Below, piece by piece: positions 61,972 through 64,000 of a stretch of 64,000 nucleotides of DNA. Position numbers and translations under genes: made by a program. Numbering within the stretch: the stretch's first letter is position 1; the number at the start of each line of letters is the position of its first letter. Source of the stretch: JABAAI01 sp965242745 (GTDB taxonomy: Bacteria; Spirochaetota; Leptospiria; Leptospirales; Leptonemataceae); assembly GCA_965242745.1 (NCBI GenBank), contig CBDETG010000106.1:1-64000 (forward strand), read 5' to 3'. The notes under the pieces are model-generated. The model ran no database searches. It saw nothing but the letters and a program-made list of their open reading frames with translations, and was not told the origin of the DNA.

Positions 61972-63354
61972 TTAGGGCTGTTTCTCTAATGCTTGGAGGA
62001 GGCTTTGCACATCGGCTTTCGTTTCTATAGGCTGATTGGCATAGCGCGCCCTTATCCCAAGTTTGTCTGCGTGGTAAGCGCTTTTAGATTCCGCAAACTT
62101 TAAGCCATGCGCTGTAGAAATGACAACAACACGGTCCGTATTTTTTAGTAAGGAGCGGGCGCATAGCTTTTCCAGGCAGGCCAGCGCCACTCCAGTATGC
62201 GGGTCATTGAACATACCAAAGCGATCCACGCGGGCAGCGGCATTCGCCAGTTCTTCTTCACTAGCCTCTTCTACAATACCCTGCACTTCTTCCAAAGCCC
62301 GCACAGCGCGTTTATAGCTGACAGGATCACCAATCTGTATGGCCGAAGCAAGCGTTTTTTTTGCTTTGACAGCCTGATATTCTTGGAAAGATTTTTGATA
62401 GCTGCGATAGAAAGGATTAGCATTCGCGCTCTGGGCTACGCATATGCGGGGTAATTTTTTTGTAAAGCCAAGTTCTTTTAGAAGCCGCAGGCCAGAAGCA
62501 AGGGCGCTGACATTGCCCAGATTGCCGCCAGGTATGACAAAGAGATCAGGGGGGTCCCAGTCAAGCTGCTCTAAGACTTCCATAACCATAGTCTTCTGCC
62601 CTTCCAAACGCAAAGGATTCATAGAATTCGCCAGATAAATCTCTGGATGCTGCGTTAATTCCCGAACAAGCTTCATGCAGCCGTCAAAGTCCGTATCCAA
62701 GCTAAAAACCAAGGCGGCTGAAGAAAGAGCCTGCACAAGCTGCGCTTCCTGTATCTTCCCCTTAGGCAGTAATACAATAGCGGCTATGCCCGCATAAGCC
62801 GCATAAGAAGCCAGAGCCGCGCTGGTGTCTCCAGTAGAAGCGCAGGCAATAGCGCGTATGGGATGTCCCTCTGAGCGCAGAGCCTTTACGTAACTTACAA
62901 GCACAGTCATGCCCAAGTCCTTAAAAGAAGCGCTGTGGGAATTCCCGCATTGCTTTAGCCAAAGCTCACCCAAGCCAAGTTCCTGAGCCATAAGAGGCAG
63001 TTCTATAAGCGGGCTTCGGCCTTCTCCTAAAGTCACTACGTCATTCAGGGGAAGCTGAGGCAAGACCCATTCTTTTTTATTCCATACGCCTGAAGCATAA
63101 GGAGCCTTGCTTTGCCCTAGTCGCTCTCGAAATAAAGCGCGCCATTCCTCAGCCGTATATCTACTAAGCGCTTTGAGATCATGCTTAATATCCAGCAGGC
63201 CTCCACATCCCTTTTTAGGGCAGCTGTACAATATCTGATTAAGCGAGAAAAGCTCTTTGCAGTCTATACATTGAAAAAGACAAGACATGCGCGTGTCTTT
63301 TTCTATTTTAGACGAGTACATGCTGGCATCCATCTTCTTGGCTGACATGATCAA
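61972..63354 (-). CDS. thrC: Threonine synthase
   Basis: PLP enzyme converting O-phosphohomoserine to threonine, 460 residues. A zinc-ribbon-like N-terminus (LFQCIDCKELF with YSCPKKGCGGLL) is followed by LGEGRSPLIELP, the PLP lysine in SHSASFKDLGMTVLVS (about 148), ACASTGDTSAALASYAAYAG, FVIPGGNLGNVSALASGL and FGMFNDPHTGVALACLEKL. These are features of ThrC type 1. The start may be at M1 or at MSAKKMDASM, three codons in. It is followed by the GT2 gene. Confidence 0.93.
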   Translation of the reverse strand: MIMSAKKMDASMYSSKIEKDTRMSCLFQCIDCKELFSLNQILYSCPKKGCGGLLDIKHDLKALSRYTAEEWRALFRERLGQSKAPYASGVWNKKEWVLPQLPLNDVVTLGEGRSPLIELPLMAQELGLGELWLKQCGNSHSASFKDLGMTVLVSYVKALRSEGHPIRAIACASTGDTSAALASYAAYAGIAAIVLLPKGKIQEAQLVQALSSAALVFSLDTDFDGCMKLVRELTQHPEIYLANSMNPLRLEGQKTMVMEVLEQLDWDPPDLFVIPGGNLGNVSALASGLRLLKELGFTKKLPRICVAQSANANPFYRSYQKSFQEYQAVKAKKTLASAIQIGDPVSYKRAVRALEEVQGIVEEASEEELANAAARVDRFGMFNDPHTGVALACLEKLCARSLLKNTDRVVVISTAHGLKFAESKSAYHADKLGIRARYANQPIETKADVQSLLQALEKQP

Positions 63355-63427
63355 CTTTCCTTAAGCGAGGCAAACTATATACTACAGTCCACTAAAAAGT
63401 TTTTGTTTTTGTGATTTAGCTTGCAAG

Positions 63428-64000
63428 TCAAGACTTATCAAAATCTTTCATAGTTTTTTTGATCGTCTCTAAGTCCGCCTTCACCCATTCATGCCTGCTT
63501 TGCAATTCCCTATGTATATATTTTTCCAGCTCTCTGTATCTGGGAGTCAATTTCTTATGCTCCAGCTTATAGCCCCTGTTTGGATCGCTGGTCTGGTAGC
63601 TGTTTAGGCGTTTTTGTATGTCCTTAGCTATGCCTACTTTGTATTCGTTCTTGTAAGCTTTGTTAGAAATAACATAGACGTATTTTTGATCTATGTCCGT
63701 CTGTCTAAGGTCTGTTCTCTTCGGCGGCTTTATGGAAAAGTTCAGGGCTTTCTTGTAGTCAAAAAGCTCTTCTGGGTTTGCAACTTCTTTCTTTAGCCTC
63801 TCTTGCACAAGATCATAAGCTTTTATAGAAATGTCTATGCCCACCCACTTGCGCCCCAGCTTTTCAGCGGCTATGCATGTGGTAGCGCAGCCGCAAAATG
63901 GGTCCAGCACAAGATCGCCTTTCTTGCTGCTTGCCTGGATGATGCGTTCTAGTAAAGCGAGCGGCTTTTGTGTTGGGTAGCCTATGCGTTCTTTTGATGC
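63428..64000 (-). CDS. DNA methyltransferase with GIY-YIG-like C-terminal domain, truncated by window edge
   Basis: Only the C-terminal 190 residues are inside the window; the frame is open to the right edge. ERIGYPTQKPLALLERIIQA and VLDPFCGCATTCIAAEKLGR are methyltransferase motifs X/I of the N6-adenine or N4-cytosine type, with GIDISIKAYDLVQERL following. After a linker the end (KYVYVISNKAYKNEYKVGIA, then DIQKRLNSYQTSDPN and YIHRELQSRHEWVK) matches T5orf172/Mug113 GIY-YIG-like domains. A methyltransferase fused to a GIY-YIG nuclease may be a restriction-modification or mobile-element protein. A deleted paralogue is at 23.4 kb. Confidence 0.85.
   Translation of the reverse strand, partial: ASKERIGYPTQKPLALLERIIQASSKKGDLVLDPFCGCATTCIAAEKLGRKWVGIDISIKAYDLVQERLKKEVANPEELFDYKKALNFSIKPPKRTDLRQTDIDQKYVYVISNKAYKNEYKVGIAKDIQKRLNSYQTSDPNRGYKLEHKKLTPRYRELEKYIHRELQSRHEWVKADLETIKKTMKDFDKS

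Noticed and set aside
1..64000. tRNA, rRNA or known riboswitches
   Set aside because: No cloverleaf, rRNA-like stretch or recognisable riboswitch core was found by reading the intergenic regions; a covariance search could not be run.

Overview
The window is a dense bacterial chromosome segment from a Gram-negative (diderm) organism. Lipopolysaccharide genes (kdsA, two Lpt-type genes, a heptosyltransferase-like GT9 enzyme) show an outer membrane. Several features together suggest, without proving, a spirochaete of Leptospira-like affinity: a 7TM-type membrane PP2C/SpoIIE phosphatase, a STAS anti-anti-sigma factor beside a LysM lipoprotein, a PilZ-tailed protein resembling a Leptospira family, a DksA-like protein with most zinc cysteines missing, and many lipoproteins. 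No rRNA or tRNA gene was recognised.

Layout. 0-8.5 kb: alr, then an accessory island with a decayed GIY-YIG-like gene, two tiny membrane proteins, a frameshifted GmrSD/DUF262-type restriction gene between direct repeats, a tandemly duplicated coiled-coil membrane gene, and a frameshifted GH16 lipoprotein. 8.5-19.6 kb: pcrA, a broken GLUG-repeat lipoprotein, then a leftward run argB, aminotransferase, kdsA, lptC-like, lptA-like. 19.9-31.4 kb: housekeeping genes rnd, htrA, dapAB, a WecA/MraY-like transferase, der, acpP, rnc and aroB. 31.4-36.4 kb: a repeat array followed by an intact 1049-residue GLUG lipoprotein. 36.6-44 kb: PilZ protein, ddl-GGCT-proC-GT9, STAS and LysM genes. 44-49 kb: a C20-tract leader, a second intact GLUG lipoprotein and a large repeat array. 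50-64 kb: pgeF-cysN-cysD, dksA-like, gyrB, a LolD-type ATPase, pgsA-like, maoC-like, the PP2C phosphatase, GT2, thrC, and a DNA methyltransferase cut by the window edge.

The unusual content is a surface-lipoprotein system at three loci (11.2, 33.3 and 44.5 kb). The two intact genes carry N-terminal pentapeptide repeats ahead of the lipobox, then Cys-rich modules, thrombospondin type 3 Ca-binding repeats and GLUG repeats. All three loci are followed on their 3' side, in the same orientation, by G-rich modular repeats and by a dispersed palindromic element (one 26-nt arm, the other arm split by 25 nt). The third locus also has a C20 homopolymer inside a leader ORF: losing one C would extend that ORF through a degenerate pentapeptide leader to the lipoprotein start codon. 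This looks like a phase-variable, repeat-driven antigen family.

Single-base frameshifts recur in the window, several at homopolymers and some in genes expected to be important (kdsA, lptC, rnd). They may be sequencing errors, slippage-tolerated sites or true decay; the sequence alone cannot decide.
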